A stretch of 52,853 nucleotides of DNA from Clostridiales bacterium (lineage in GTDB: Bacteria; Bacillota; Clostridia; Lachnospirales; Lachnospiraceae): contig JAATFT010000093.1 of the NCBI GenBank assembly GCA_015655075.1, positions 1 to 52,853 on the forward strand, written 5' to 3'. The notes below the pieces were generated by a model. That model searched no databases, was not told where the DNA came from, and saw only the letters and a list, made by a program, of their open reading frames with translations. The position numbers were made by a program, and so were the translations under genes. Shown here one piece after another: positions 8,633-20,226 of the stretch. Position 1 is the first letter of the stretch; each line of letters opens with the position of its first letter.

Positions 8633-8669
8633 ATTATACTGTTTATTTACGTATTTAATTTTGAGATAG

Positions 8670-9506
<837 letters not shown>

Positions 9507-9524
9507 TGTGAGAGGAGTTTCCTT

Positions 9525-9842
9525 ATGAAAATGTTAAAAGCAATTGTACGTCCGGAGGCTGCGGATATGGTAGCGGATGCCCTTGCGGAAGCAGGCCATA
9601 ATTCAATGACAAAGATTAATGCTTTTGGGCGAGGTAAGCAAAACGGAATCATGTTAGGATCCGTTCATTACGATGAATTGCCCAAAACCATTATCATGCT
9701 CGTGGTGGAGGATGAATCTGTAGAGGAAGTGCTTAAGATCATTAAATACAAAGCATATACCGGGAATTTTGGGGATGGTAAAATTTTTATTACTCCTGTG
9801 GATAAAGTACTTACCGTCAGAACCGGTGCTTTGGGATTGTAG
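9525..9842 (+). CDS. nifI1: PII-family nitrogenase regulator NifI1
   Basis: 105 residues of the GlnB/PII fold, starting 'MKMLKAIVRPEAADMVADAL' and keeping the C-loop 'GDGKIFITPVDKVLTVRTG'. In methanogens and clostridia NifI1 and NifI2 form a hetero-oligomer that binds dinitrogenase and shuts it off when nitrogen is plentiful, relieved by 2-oxoglutarate. Position between the H and D genes is diagnostic of this pair. The T-loop differs from classical GlnB and lacks the uridylylated Tyr context. A GAGGAG site precedes the ATG, and nifI2 follows after 9 bp. Confidence 0.9.
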   Translation: MKMLKAIVRPEAADMVADALAEAGHNSMTKINAFGRGKQNGIMLGSVHYDELPKTIIMLVVEDESVEEVLKIIKYKAYTGNFGDGKIFITPVDKVLTVRTGALGL

Positions 9843-9851
9843 GTGAATTAA

Positions 9852-10223
9852 TTGAAAGAGATTATTGCGATTATACGCCCTAAAAGAGTAAGTGCAACAA
9901 AAGAGGATTTAGTGAAACTGGGATTCTTAAGCCTAACTGCACTGCCCGTATTAGGAAGAGGTAAACAAAAAGGATTGACAGGAGAAGTGGATGTTGAACT
10001 TAGAAATGTAATACCGGACCGGAATAAATACGGCGGGATGAAATATATCCCCAAACGTTATCTATCCATCGTTACTTCGGACGAAGACGCAGATATTGTG
10101 GTTGATGCAATCATAAAAGCAAACCGGACCGGCCAAATCGGCGACGGAAAAATATTTGTCTGTCCGGTAGAGGGTGCTGTCCGGATAAGAACGGGTGAAG
10201 AAGGAGAAAGTGCCATAATTTAG
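9852..10223 (+). CDS. nifI2: PII-family nitrogenase regulator NifI2
   Basis: 123 residues of the PII family, longer than NifI1 because of an extended T-loop ('GLTGEVDVELRNVIPDRNKYGGMKYIPK'-type region), which is typical of NifI2. The C-loop reads 'GDGKIFVCPVEGAVRIRTGEEG'. The start is a TTG at 9852 giving 'MKEIIAIIRPKR'; an AGGTG site lies 7 bases upstream, and no ATG is available nearby. It works with NifI1 as a post-translational switch on the nitrogenase encoded next to it, here the iron-only type. Confidence 0.9.
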   Translation: MKEIIAIIRPKRVSATKEDLVKLGFLSLTALPVLGRGKQKGLTGEVDVELRNVIPDRNKYGGMKYIPKRYLSIVTSDEDADIVVDAIIKANRTGQIGDGKIFVCPVEGAVRIRTGEEGESAII

Positions 10224-10237
10224 AAGGAGTACTCTAA

Positions 10238-12201
<1,964 letters not shown>

Positions 12202-12213
12202 AGGAGGATATTT

Positions 12214-13602
12214 ATGTACTGTGATGTGAAAGTGAAAGAACGTACGGGTATTATTAATCCTATATTTACTTGTCAGCCCTGCGGGGTTCAGTTTGCCAGT
12301 ATCGGCATTAAGGATTGTATCGGTATCGTTCACGGAGGGCAGGGCTGTGTTATGTTTGTCAGATTACTGTTTTCCCAGCATTTTAAAGAAAGCTTTGAAC
12401 TTGCTTCCTCTTCCCTTCATGAAGACGGTGCGATATTTGGGGCACTTAACAGGATTGAGGAAGGGGTGGATGTTCTTCTGATGCGTTATCCGAAGGCGAA
12501 AGTGATTCCTATCATATCCACCTGTTCCACTGAAGTAATAGGGGATGATATTGACGGTGTTGTAAGGAAGCTGAATGCGGGCCTTCTGAAAGAAAAATAT
12601 GCCGGTCGTGAAGTACATCTGATACCAATCCATTCTCCCAGCTTTGTGGGAAGCATGGTGACAGGTTATGATCTTGCCGTGAAAGAATTTGTTACCTATT
12701 TTGCCAAAAAGGGTACACCCACTGAAAAGATTAATCTGATTACCGGTTGGGTAAACCCGGGGGATGTAACGGAATTAAAACACCTTTTATCTGTAATGGG
12801 AGTTGAAGCGAATGTACTTTTTGAAACGGAAGCCTTTGATTCTCCCCTTATGCCGGCCGGCAACCATGTATCCCATGGGGATACCACCATTGAAGATCTT
12901 ATGGATACGGCAAATGCCAAAGCCACGTTTGCACTTAACATTTACGAGGGAGGGAAAGCGGCGGAATATCTGGAGGATGAATTTAACGTACCTGCCATAT
13001 ATGGGCCTACGCCTATCGGAATACGGAATACGGATACTTTTTTAAAGAAACTTGAGCGTATAACGGGAAAACCTATTCCGGAATCCCTGGTACGGGAGAG
13101 AGGAATTGCCCTGGATGCCATAACGGACGTAACCCATATGTTTCTTGCGGATAAAAAAGTAGCTATCTATGGGAACCCGGACCTTGTAATCTCTTTGGCA
13201 GAATTTTGTCTGGATATGGAGATGAAACCGGTATTGCTGTTATTAGGTGATGATAATTCAAAATATAAATCAGATCCCCGTATTATAGAATTTCAGGAAA
13301 AACTGGATTATAAAATGGAAATTATTATGAATGCCGATTTGTGGGAACTGGAAGATAGGATTAAAAATGGAGGGCTTGAAATTGACCTGATAATGGGGCA
13401 TTCCAAAGGAAGATATATTGCAGTTGGTTATAATATACCCATGGTCAGGGTCGGCTTCCCCGTATATGACCGTGCAGGTATGTACCGGCATCCCATAGTG
13501 GGCTACCGGGGGGCAATGCTTTTAGCCGAACAGATTGCAAATACATGGTTTGCAGATATGGAATACAAACATAACAGAGAACCGGTTTTAAATGTATGGT
13601 AG
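12214..13602 (+). CDS. anfK: Iron-only nitrogenase beta subunit AnfK
   Basis: 462 residues, the AnfK length. P-cluster ligands are Cys20/Cys23 in 'FTCQPCGVQFAS', Cys45 in 'HGGQGCVMF' and Cys104 in 'ISTCSTEVIGDD'. The motif 'LFSQHFKESFELASSSLHEDGAIFGA' is typical of the family. It pairs with AnfD to form the alpha2-beta2-delta2 FeFe protein. A GGAGG site lies before the ATG, and anfG ends 12 bp upstream. A gap of 70 bp without an obvious terminator leads to the NifB-like gene, so the transcript probably continues. Confidence 0.95.
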   Translation: MYCDVKVKERTGIINPIFTCQPCGVQFASIGIKDCIGIVHGGQGCVMFVRLLFSQHFKESFELASSSLHEDGAIFGALNRIEEGVDVLLMRYPKAKVIPIISTCSTEVIGDDIDGVVRKLNAGLLKEKYAGREVHLIPIHSPSFVGSMVTGYDLAVKEFVTYFAKKGTPTEKINLITGWVNPGDVTELKHLLSVMGVEANVLFETEAFDSPLMPAGNHVSHGDTTIEDLMDTANAKATFALNIYEGGKAAEYLEDEFNVPAIYGPTPIGIRNTDTFLKKLERITGKPIPESLVRERGIALDAITDVTHMFLADKKVAIYGNPDLVISLAEFCLDMEMKPVLLLLGDDNSKYKSDPRIIEFQEKLDYKMEIIMNADLWELEDRIKNGGLEIDLIMGHSKGRYIAVGYNIPMVRVGFPVYDRAGMYRHPIVGYRGAMLLAEQIANTWFADMEYKHNREPVLNVW

Positions 13603-13672
13603 ATTTTTTCTTCCTGGTTATTGGGGTCTGCCGATGCTAATGCGGTATATTAATTATTAAGGTGGTGAGGTT

Positions 13673-14917
13673 GTGTATAATCGGAACACAACGGATTCGC
13701 ATAAAAGTAAAAATATATTAAAGCATCCGTGCTTTAACAATTATAACTTTTATAATGCTATCATTCATTTGCCGGTAGCTGCGGAATATAATGTACGCTG
13801 CAATTATGGCTTGCATAGAAGCGGTTGTCATAACGTTTTGAATGCGGATGAAGCAGCTATGCTCCTCACACCTTATGAGGCTTTGGAAAAATATAAAAAG
13901 GCAAAAAAGGAAATTCCAAATCTTACGGTAGCCGCAATAGCAGGACCAGGGGAGCCCTTAGCCGCTTTTGATAAGGTAAAGGAAACTTTAAAATTAATAA
14001 GACAGGCCGAATCGGAAATAATTTTGTGCCTGTCTACCAATGGCCTGATGCTTCCGGTTTATGCAAATCATCTTATTTCTCTTGGTGTGAATAATATTAC
14101 AGTGGCTGTTAATACGGTTAATCCGGAAACAGGAGCTAAAATATACAGTGATATTACTTATCTTGGACATCAATATTCCGGTATTGAAGGGGCTAATATA
14201 CTTTTACAGAATCAGATAGCGGGAATTGGTTATCTTGCCTCCATGGGGGTTTTCGTAAGAATAAATATCGTTGTTATAAAAGGTGTGAATGACCATGAAT
14301 TGGGTGATATTACTTACATGGCAAAAGAAACCGGATGTAAGATGACGAATATAATCCAGTGTATGCCAAATGGTACGGATAAAGAAACAGAAGGCTTTAG
14401 TGTGAAAGAATTAAATGATCTTAGACGGAAATATGAGAAAGTACTTCCTCAATCCTATTATTGTAAGCCTTGCAGTGCGGCCACGATTGAAACGCTTAAT
14501 ACAAGGCTGTCCGCAAATTTTAAAGATTATGAATCTTATTTTCAGCCGGATGAAAAAAAACCTAAATCTGTTATCCGCAGATTTGCCGTATGTTCTAAAA
14601 ACGGCAGGCTGGTAGATCAGCATTTTGGGCATGCTACAAAATTTTATATTTATGATTACATTGACGATAAAATTTCCTTTGTGGAAACCAGACCGGTGGA
14701 ACAATACTGTCATGGCACAAAGGAAGAAAAAGAAGCGGGCAGGATATATAAACTAATAAAGGTCATTGAGGACTGTAACTGTGTCATATGCCTAAGAATC
14801 GGTATCTGTCCGTCTAATGCCTTAAAGGAAAAAAGCATTGATATCTATACGACTTATAGTCTGATAGAGGATGGATTAAGGGAAGCTGTTTTAAGGCTTT
14901 ATGTCTGCCCGCCTTAA
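13673..14917 (+). CDS. nifB: NifB-like protein with degenerate radical-SAM motif, fused to a NifX-like domain
   Basis: 414 residues. Residues 1-290 match NifB, which normally builds the 8Fe precursor of nitrogenase cofactors. It keeps 'KHPCF' (Cys20), 'AIAGPGEPLA' (SAM-binding), 'LCLSTNGLMLP', 'VNPETGAKIY' and a late 'CKPC' pair. The radical-SAM CxxxCxxC is broken: Tyr39-Cys43-Gly46 replaces Cys-Cys-Cys, and each change is one base from a Cys codon (TAT, GGC). The usual 'ESRPG' that follows is also lost. Residues from about 305 form the NifX-type domain ('AVCSKNGRLVDQHFGHATKFYIYD'). The GTG start follows AAGGTGGTGAGG. The frame is otherwise intact, so this may be a carrier-type paralogue or a recently inactivated gene. 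A working NifB would have to be elsewhere. Confidence 0.85.
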   Translation: MYNRNTTDSHKSKNILKHPCFNNYNFYNAIIHLPVAAEYNVRCNYGLHRSGCHNVLNADEAAMLLTPYEALEKYKKAKKEIPNLTVAAIAGPGEPLAAFDKVKETLKLIRQAESEIILCLSTNGLMLPVYANHLISLGVNNITVAVNTVNPETGAKIYSDITYLGHQYSGIEGANILLQNQIAGIGYLASMGVFVRINIVVIKGVNDHELGDITYMAKETGCKMTNIIQCMPNGTDKETEGFSVKELNDLRRKYEKVLPQSYYCKPCSAATIETLNTRLSANFKDYESYFQPDEKKPKSVIRRFAVCSKNGRLVDQHFGHATKFYIYDYIDDKISFVETRPVEQYCHGTKEEKEAGRIYKLIKVIEDCNCVICLRIGICPSNALKEKSIDIYTTYSLIEDGLREAVLRLYVCPP

Positions 14918-15132
14918 TAGGCATTTGCCAGGCAATCATAAAATACTTCCTACCGGAATGTTATGATTTTTGGAGATGCTTTTCGGGCTTTTATAAAAGC
15001 AGAATAACAGAGTCGCTTGTAGAAAAATATCGGTCATCCCAGGATGAAAAGGGTGTTGCTGTTTTTAAGATAATCCCTAAGGAAATGTCTGCCAAAGAAA
15101 ATATAGCAGAACCCGGCGATATATTCGGGTAA
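14911..15132 (+). other. Coding-like stretch without a start, possible gene remnant
   Basis: In the 283-bp gap after the NifB-like gene, one frame stays open from 14911 to the TAA at 15130-15132. It reads like protein over its last 40 codons ('LVEKYRSSQDEKGVAVF' followed by a Glu/Lys/Ala-rich end). There is no good start codon or ribosome site. I do not recognise a family. It may be a decayed small nitrogenase accessory gene or chance. Confidence 0.25.
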
Positions 15133-15200
15133 ATAATAATAAATTAAGAAGAGTCGGAAAAAAGAGGCATGGTATAGGAAGAAATATCGGGAGGATTCAA

Positions 15201-16157
15201 ATGGAAGTTAAAGAAAAGATAAGAGTGAAAGGAATAACCAGCTATACTACTTATGAAACTGGTGAATTAAAAGAGTGTAAGGTAAATGAACACAATGTGG
15301 TTAAGTTTAAAAATACTGAACTGGTGCCCAGATACAAAGAACCGGATGAACGGAAAAGAGATGCAAAGGCAATGTCCTTTTACAGAAACGGTAATCTTAA
15401 AAGTATAGCTTTGGAAGAACAGACTGAAATTACTACCCCCATAGGTGTTTTTCCGGCAGAATTAGTAATCTTATATGAAGATGGAGAAATAGACAGTTTA
15501 TTTCCTCTTAACGGACAGATCGGATTTGGATGGTCCCTTGAAGATGAAGAGAAACTGCTGAAAGAGTTTATATTTGACTTATCCGTCGGTAAATTTACGG
15601 CAAAAATAATCGGACTCAGATTTTATAATAGCGGGCGGCTAAAAAGCATGATACTTTGGCCCCGGGAAATAATTAAACTGCAAACGCCCATTGGTGCACG
15701 GCAGGCAAGAGTCGGTTTCCGCCTGTATGAAAACGGTGCGCTGGAATCCTTTGAACCTGCAAAACCTATGATAATAAAAACAGGAATCGGTGATATTATT
15801 GTTTTTGACCAGAATGCCGTAGGAATGGATGCAGATTATAATTCGGTCCGTTTTTATCCTGATGGGAATCTGTTAAAGGTAAGTACCAACAGCGATATTG
15901 TTATTAATAATAAAAGAAGCGGGCAAAGGGTTATTATATACCAGCAGATGCGTTTTGCGATGACAAGTGACAAAATGGTGAAGATACCTGTAAAAATAAT
16001 ATTTAAAAGTGATGAGGTTATAATTGATAACGGGGTTCAAAAGGAGGCCTTTTCCATAAGCGAATCCAAATTCCTTTTTTTACATGATGGGAGTTATATG
16101 GAAAAAAAGTGCAGTCCCGGCAGTGATTGTTCCGGTTGCGGAGGTGCCTGTGTGTAG
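15201..16157 (+). CDS. Unknown MORN/YwqK-like repeat protein with Cys-rich tail, nitrogenase-linked
   Basis: 318 residues; I do not recognise a named family. From about residue 50 to 240 it consists of imperfect repeats of a beta-hairpin kind, with 'SFYRNGNLKSI', 'LYEDGEIDSLF', 'RFYNSGRLKSM', 'LYENGALESFE' and 'RFYPDGNLLKV', alternating with 'TTPIG'/'QTPIG' steps. This resembles MORN or YwqK-type repeats. The C-terminus is 'CSPGSDCSGCGGACV', with four cysteines in the last 15 residues, which suggests metal or cluster binding. No signal peptide or membrane span is seen. It sits between the NifB-like gene and anfO with a good GGGAGG site, so a role in assembling or supplying the FeFe nitrogenase is a reasonable inference. 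Confidence 0.75.
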   Translation: MEVKEKIRVKGITSYTTYETGELKECKVNEHNVVKFKNTELVPRYKEPDERKRDAKAMSFYRNGNLKSIALEEQTEITTPIGVFPAELVILYEDGEIDSLFPLNGQIGFGWSLEDEEKLLKEFIFDLSVGKFTAKIIGLRFYNSGRLKSMILWPREIIKLQTPIGARQARVGFRLYENGALESFEPAKPMIIKTGIGDIIVFDQNAVGMDADYNSVRFYPDGNLLKVSTNSDIVINNKRSGQRVIIYQQMRFAMTSDKMVKIPVKIIFKSDEVIIDNGVQKEAFSISESKFLFLHDGSYMEKKCSPGSDCSGCGGACV

Positions 16158-16200
16158 TGGTAATAATAACTCATCATAAAATACTCTCAGGGAGGATGCT

Positions 16201-16812
16201 ATGGAAATAGCAGTATTGGTTGATTCAAAAGGTGAAACATCCGGATTTGAAAAGGATGGTATTATCAGGGTTTATTCAAAAGAAGAGGATGGCTGGATAA
16301 TAAAAAAGTATATGGAATACAATACTAAGAATATAATAAATGCTGCCATATTAAAAGAGAGAATTAACGAAATATGTTCCTGGCTTGTAAACTGTAAGAT
16401 ACTTGTGGTCAGCAGGATACGGGGTGTCCATTATATTGCTTTTGAGGAAAACCTGGTATCCATGCTTGAGATTAAAGGGAAACCCGATGACTTTCTGGAG
16501 GATTTAAAACAGTGTAAGCAGCATCATAGGACAGGAAAGGAAATACCATTAGAACATAATGCCATATATGAATCAAAACCCGGATATTTTTATACAGATC
16601 TGCGTGAGGTCATGAATGGAATTACATCCTATAACTCGAAACAAATTCTTCTGCCTTTTCTTAAAAACCAAGAATTCAGTTGTATTGATATTATTTGCAG
16701 TCATATTCCTAAATGGCTTGAAAAGGAACAAACAGAACTAAAACTTATGCTTACTGTAGAAAATTATAAAGAATGTATAAAGGTAAAAATCTATCCTGTT
16801 AAGAACAGATAA
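16201..16812 (+). CDS. anfO: Iron-only nitrogenase accessory protein AnfO
   Basis: 203 residues matching the AnfO family (AnfO_nitrog), known only beside iron-only nitrogenase genes. Typical features are the start 'MEIAVLVDSKGETSGFEKDG', the central 'SWLVNCKILVVSRIRGVHYIAFEE', and the later 'PLEHNAIYESKPGYFYTDLREVM'-type stretch. In Azotobacter, anfO lies directly after anfK and is needed for diazotrophic growth with this enzyme; its biochemical job is not settled. Here it is the last gene of the operon, 43 bp after the repeat protein, with a GGGAGG site and a strong hairpin downstream. Confidence 0.85.
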   Translation: MEIAVLVDSKGETSGFEKDGIIRVYSKEEDGWIIKKYMEYNTKNIINAAILKERINEICSWLVNCKILVVSRIRGVHYIAFEENLVSMLEIKGKPDDFLEDLKQCKQHHRTGKEIPLEHNAIYESKPGYFYTDLREVMNGITSYNSKQILLPFLKNQEFSCIDIICSHIPKWLEKEQTELKLMLTVENYKECIKVKIYPVKNR

Positions 16813-16837
16813 AATATAAAATTAATTATATCTTAAT

Positions 16838-16863
16838 AAATGGGGCCCGGTTCGGCCCCATTT
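16838..16863 (+). terminator. Hairpin terminator after anfO
   Basis: A perfect 10-bp stem AAATGGGGCC / GGCCCCATTT with a 6-nt loop, flanked by A/T. The T run is short but the stem is strong. It closes the anf operon. The rest of the spacer to 17076 has an 18-bp stretch at 16909 like the end of the dispersed repeat, and nothing else I can name. Confidence 0.65.
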
Positions 16864-17076
16864 CTGCATTACACTGAAAAGGGGAAGCATGCATTTCTGA
16901 TTTTTATAAGAGCATGTTTAAAAATATACCACTTTTTTAAAATTATAGAATGTACAGATAAATTCAAAAGTGTTAAGATATTCCTATCATACAGGGGCTA
17001 TGGAAAGGTTATGTTTTCCTGTATGCATATGGAAGTGGTTCTGATCTTTGAAATATTTATAACAAGGAGGTTTTAT

Positions 17077-20000
17077 ATGGTACTAATCAAAGAAAGAGTA
17101 GGTAAACTTCTGGAATATCTGCAGGAATTGATATATCCCCGGAAAATAGATATTTCCGGTTACAAAATGCTCCGGACCAGCGAAAGGTTTGCGGATGTTT
17201 TAAATCTGGATACTTCAGACTGGCAGGATTTTAACAGCAAAGAGATTTGGGGAGGGCACAGGGAATTTTACTGGTTTGAGACTAGCCTTGTCATTCCGGA
17301 GGATTTTAAGGGCGAGTGTGTGGCTTATGAAGTGCTTACCGGAAGGGAAGGCTTATGGGATGCTACCAATCCCCAGTTTTTGTTGTATGTAAACGGAAAG
17401 ATAAAACAGGGTCTGGATGTAAATCACAGGGAAGTTATTTTAACGGAAAAAGCAACGGCCGGTGAAAAATTCCGAATTGTTTTGTCCGCGTTTACCGGCG
17501 ACGAGAATTTCAGTTTAAAATTGGATTCCAGGCTAAAGGTACTGGACAGGAAAACAGAAAAATATTACTATGACCTGTCCGTGCCTTATCATGTGGCCTG
17601 CCTGCTTGGTGAAGACGACAGGGCTTATATAACGATTATACAATGCCTTAATGAGTCCTTAAATCTTTTGGATTTAAGAAAAGAATGGTCAAAAAAATAT
17701 TATGAAAGCCTGGATAAGGCCCAGGCATATCTGACCGGGGAGTTTTATGAGAAGGAGTGCACAAATTCGGAGGCTTATGTCTACTGTGTCGGCCACACCC
17801 ACATTGACTGCGCCTGGTTATGGACATTGAAAGTAACGGAGGATAAAGCGGTCAGAAGCTTTTCCACCGTACTGGAACTCATGCGCAGGTATCCGGAGTA
17901 TATCTTTATGTCAAGCCAGCCCCAGCTCTATAAGTATGTAAAAAGGAATGCCCCTTCTGTTTACGAAGAAATAAAGAAACGGGTGGCGGAGGGCAGATGG
18001 GAGCCAGAAGGCGGAATGTTTGTGGAAGCCGATTGCAACATTGCATCCGGAGAAGCGCTGGTACGCCAGTTTATCCACGGTCAGAAATTTTTTAAGGAGG
18101 AATTCGGCAGGGAGAACTCCATACTCTGGCTGCCGGATGTATTCGGATATTCCGCGGCCCTTCCCCAGATTATGAATAAGTGCGGCCTTCCTTATTTTAT
18201 GACTACGAAAATAAGCTGGAATGAATTCAATAAAATGCCCTACGATACCTTTGAATGGGAAGGAATTGACGGAAGCCGGGTTCTGACCCACTTCATACCC
18301 ACCAGGGACTATAATAAGGCGGCGGTGGAGGGCGGTACGGAAACCGAACATTTCACTACGTACAACGGCTATATCAACCCGTCCCAGGTCAAAGGCGGAT
18401 GGAAGCGCTACAGTCAGAAATATCTCAATAAGGAGATTTTAATGTCCTTTGGCTTTGGCGACGGAGGCGGGGGACCTACCCCGGATATGCTGGAAAATCA
18501 AAGGCGTCTGGCCAAGGGAATTCCAGGCTGCCCCAAAACTGTAATGAGTACCGCCAGGAACTTCTTTGAACATTTGGACAAAAACGTAAGGGGAAAGAAA
18601 TATCTGCCGTCCTGGGTAGGGGAACTGTATCTTGAGTATCACAGAGGGACCTATACCTCCATGGCCAGAAATAAGAAATATAACCGTAAATCCGAGTTTG
18701 CTTATGAAAATGCGGAATTGTATGCCACGCTGGACACTCAGTTAAACAACAATATTTATCCGGCGGAAGAACTTTATGAGGGCTGGGAAGTCATTTTAAG
18801 GAATCAATTCCATGACATTCTTCCCGGCTCTTCCATTAAAGAGGTTTATGAGGATTCCAGAGAGGAATATGAAGCTATTTTATCCGCCGGCCGGAAATTG
18901 ACGGACACTTCTTTAAAGAGCATAACCGAACAGATCAACGCCCCGAAATATGCCCTGGCGGTTTTTAATCCCAATAGCGGGGAAGCCGGGGATATCGCTG
19001 CCTTTATATGTCCCGGCGGTATCAAAGAGCCGGCGGTCTATGACGGGGATAAACCCCTGGCAGTACAAAAAACGGCGGAGGGCGCTTATATTTTCAAGGC
19101 GGATCGTGTTCCGGGCAAGGGCTATAAGACCTTTTTTCTAAAGGAGGGAAATCAGGAATCCCTTCCGGCCATGGATATATCCGATTCCCGTATGGAGAAT
19201 GATTTTTTTGTGGCAGAGTTTAATGAAAAGGGGCAGTTTGCCCGTATTTATGATAAAAGGGCCGGGCGTGAGGTCTTAAAGGAAGGGAAAGCGGCGAACG
19301 TTATCATGAGCTATGAAGACCGGCCCCATAATTATGACGCCTGGGACGTAAATAATTATTATGTGGAAAAATCCTGGGAAATAGATCAGGTTAAAGCAAT
19401 GGAAATTCTTGAAAGGGGTCCGGTAAGAGCCTGCATGAAAGTGGAGAGAAAATATCTGGACTCAACGATTATCCAGTATATCTATCTGTACCGGGAAATC
19501 CCCCGCATTGATATCAGAAATGTGATTGACTGGAAGGAACATCAGATTTTTGTAAAAGCATTATTTCCCGTTGACATCCACGCCAATGAAGCAACTTTTG
19601 ATATCCAATACGGAAATGTAAAACGGGCAACCCATTCCAATACTTCCTGGGATTCTGCCAAGTTTGAGGTATGCGTGCACAAATGGCTGGATATATCGGA
19701 GGAGGGATACGGGGTCAGTGTACTAAACGACTGCAAATACGGCTGCAGCGTACGAGGCGGGATTATCGGCCTGTCAATGTTAAAGTCCGCCGTTTATCCC
19801 AATCCGGAGGCAGATAAGGAGGTTCATGAATTTACCTATTCCCTATATCCCCATCAGGGAGACTGGAGAGCCGCCGGCACCGTGCAACAGGCATATCAGC
19901 TGAATAATCCCCTGAGGGCGGTGGTAAAAGAGAAGGAAGGCGGCAGGTTAAATGCAGTCTATTCCTTTGTAACGTCTAATCAGGATAACGTTGTGGTGGA

Positions 20001-20226
20001 AGTCGTAAAGAAAGCACAGGAGGATACGGCGGTTGCCCTCCGGCTTTACGAATGCTATAACCGCAGAACCGACGTTGTCCTTACCTTTGAAAAAGAAATA
20101 GCTTCCATCCGGGAATGCAATATGCTGGAGGAAGACATGGATCCGGTGGAATTTAACCGCAGGGATGCTATCTTTACCATTAAGCCTTATGAAATTAAAA
20201 CTTTTAAGGTGGTATTTAAACTATAA
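17077..20226 (+). CDS. GH38 alpha-mannosidase
   Basis: 1049 residues, intracellular (no signal peptide). Order: N-terminal accessory beta domain (to about 250), the GH38 catalytic barrel with 'VGHTHIDCAWLW' (zinc ligands His and Asp) and 'WEPEGGMFVEADCNIASGEALVRQF', whose Asp is the expected nucleophile. Next come 'LWLPDVFGYSAALPQIM', a three-helix region with 'RNQFHDILPGSSIKEVYED' (a further zinc His), then C-terminal beta-sandwich domains ending 'KPYEIKTFKVVF'. I chose the ATG at 17077, which follows AAGGAGG by 6 bases; the longer frame from 16840 runs through the anfO terminator and has no such site. It probably cleaves short mannosides taken up by the cell. It begins a new unit after the nitrogenase operon. 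Confidence 0.9.
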   Translation: MVLIKERVGKLLEYLQELIYPRKIDISGYKMLRTSERFADVLNLDTSDWQDFNSKEIWGGHREFYWFETSLVIPEDFKGECVAYEVLTGREGLWDATNPQFLLYVNGKIKQGLDVNHREVILTEKATAGEKFRIVLSAFTGDENFSLKLDSRLKVLDRKTEKYYYDLSVPYHVACLLGEDDRAYITIIQCLNESLNLLDLRKEWSKKYYESLDKAQAYLTGEFYEKECTNSEAYVYCVGHTHIDCAWLWTLKVTEDKAVRSFSTVLELMRRYPEYIFMSSQPQLYKYVKRNAPSVYEEIKKRVAEGRWEPEGGMFVEADCNIASGEALVRQFIHGQKFFKEEFGRENSILWLPDVFGYSAALPQIMNKCGLPYFMTTKISWNEFNKMPYDTFEWEGIDGSRVLTHFIPTRDYNKAAVEGGTETEHFTTYNGYINPSQVKGGWKRYSQKYLNKEILMSFGFGDGGGGPTPDMLENQRRLAKGIPGCPKTVMSTARNFFEHLDKNVRGKKYLPSWVGELYLEYHRGTYTSMARNKKYNRKSEFAYENAELYATLDTQLNNNIYPAEELYEGWEVILRNQFHDILPGSSIKEVYEDSREEYEAILSAGRKLTDTSLKSITEQINAPKYALAVFNPNSGEAGDIAAFICPGGIKEPAVYDGDKPLAVQKTAEGAYIFKADRVPGKGYKTFFLKEGNQESLPAMDISDSRMENDFFVAEFNEKGQFARIYDKRAGREVLKEGKAANVIMSYEDRPHNYDAWDVNNYYVEKSWEIDQVKAMEILERGPVRACMKVERKYLDSTIIQYIYLYREIPRIDIRNVIDWKEHQIFVKALFPVDIHANEATFDIQYGNVKRATHSNTSWDSAKFEVCVHKWLDISEEGYGVSVLNDCKYGCSVRGGIIGLSMLKSAVYPNPEADKEVHEFTYSLYPHQGDWRAAGTVQQAYQLNNPLRAVVKEKEGGRLNAVYSFVTSNQDNVVVEVVKKAQEDTAVALRLYECYNRRTDVVLTFEKEIASIRECNMLEEDMDPVEFNRRDAIFTIKPYEIKTFKVVFKL

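Noticed and set aside
16840..17076. N-terminal extension of the GH38 mannosidase back to 16840
   Set aside because: It starts inside the anfO terminator hairpin and has no ribosome site. The ATG at 17077 follows AAGGAGG and fits the family.
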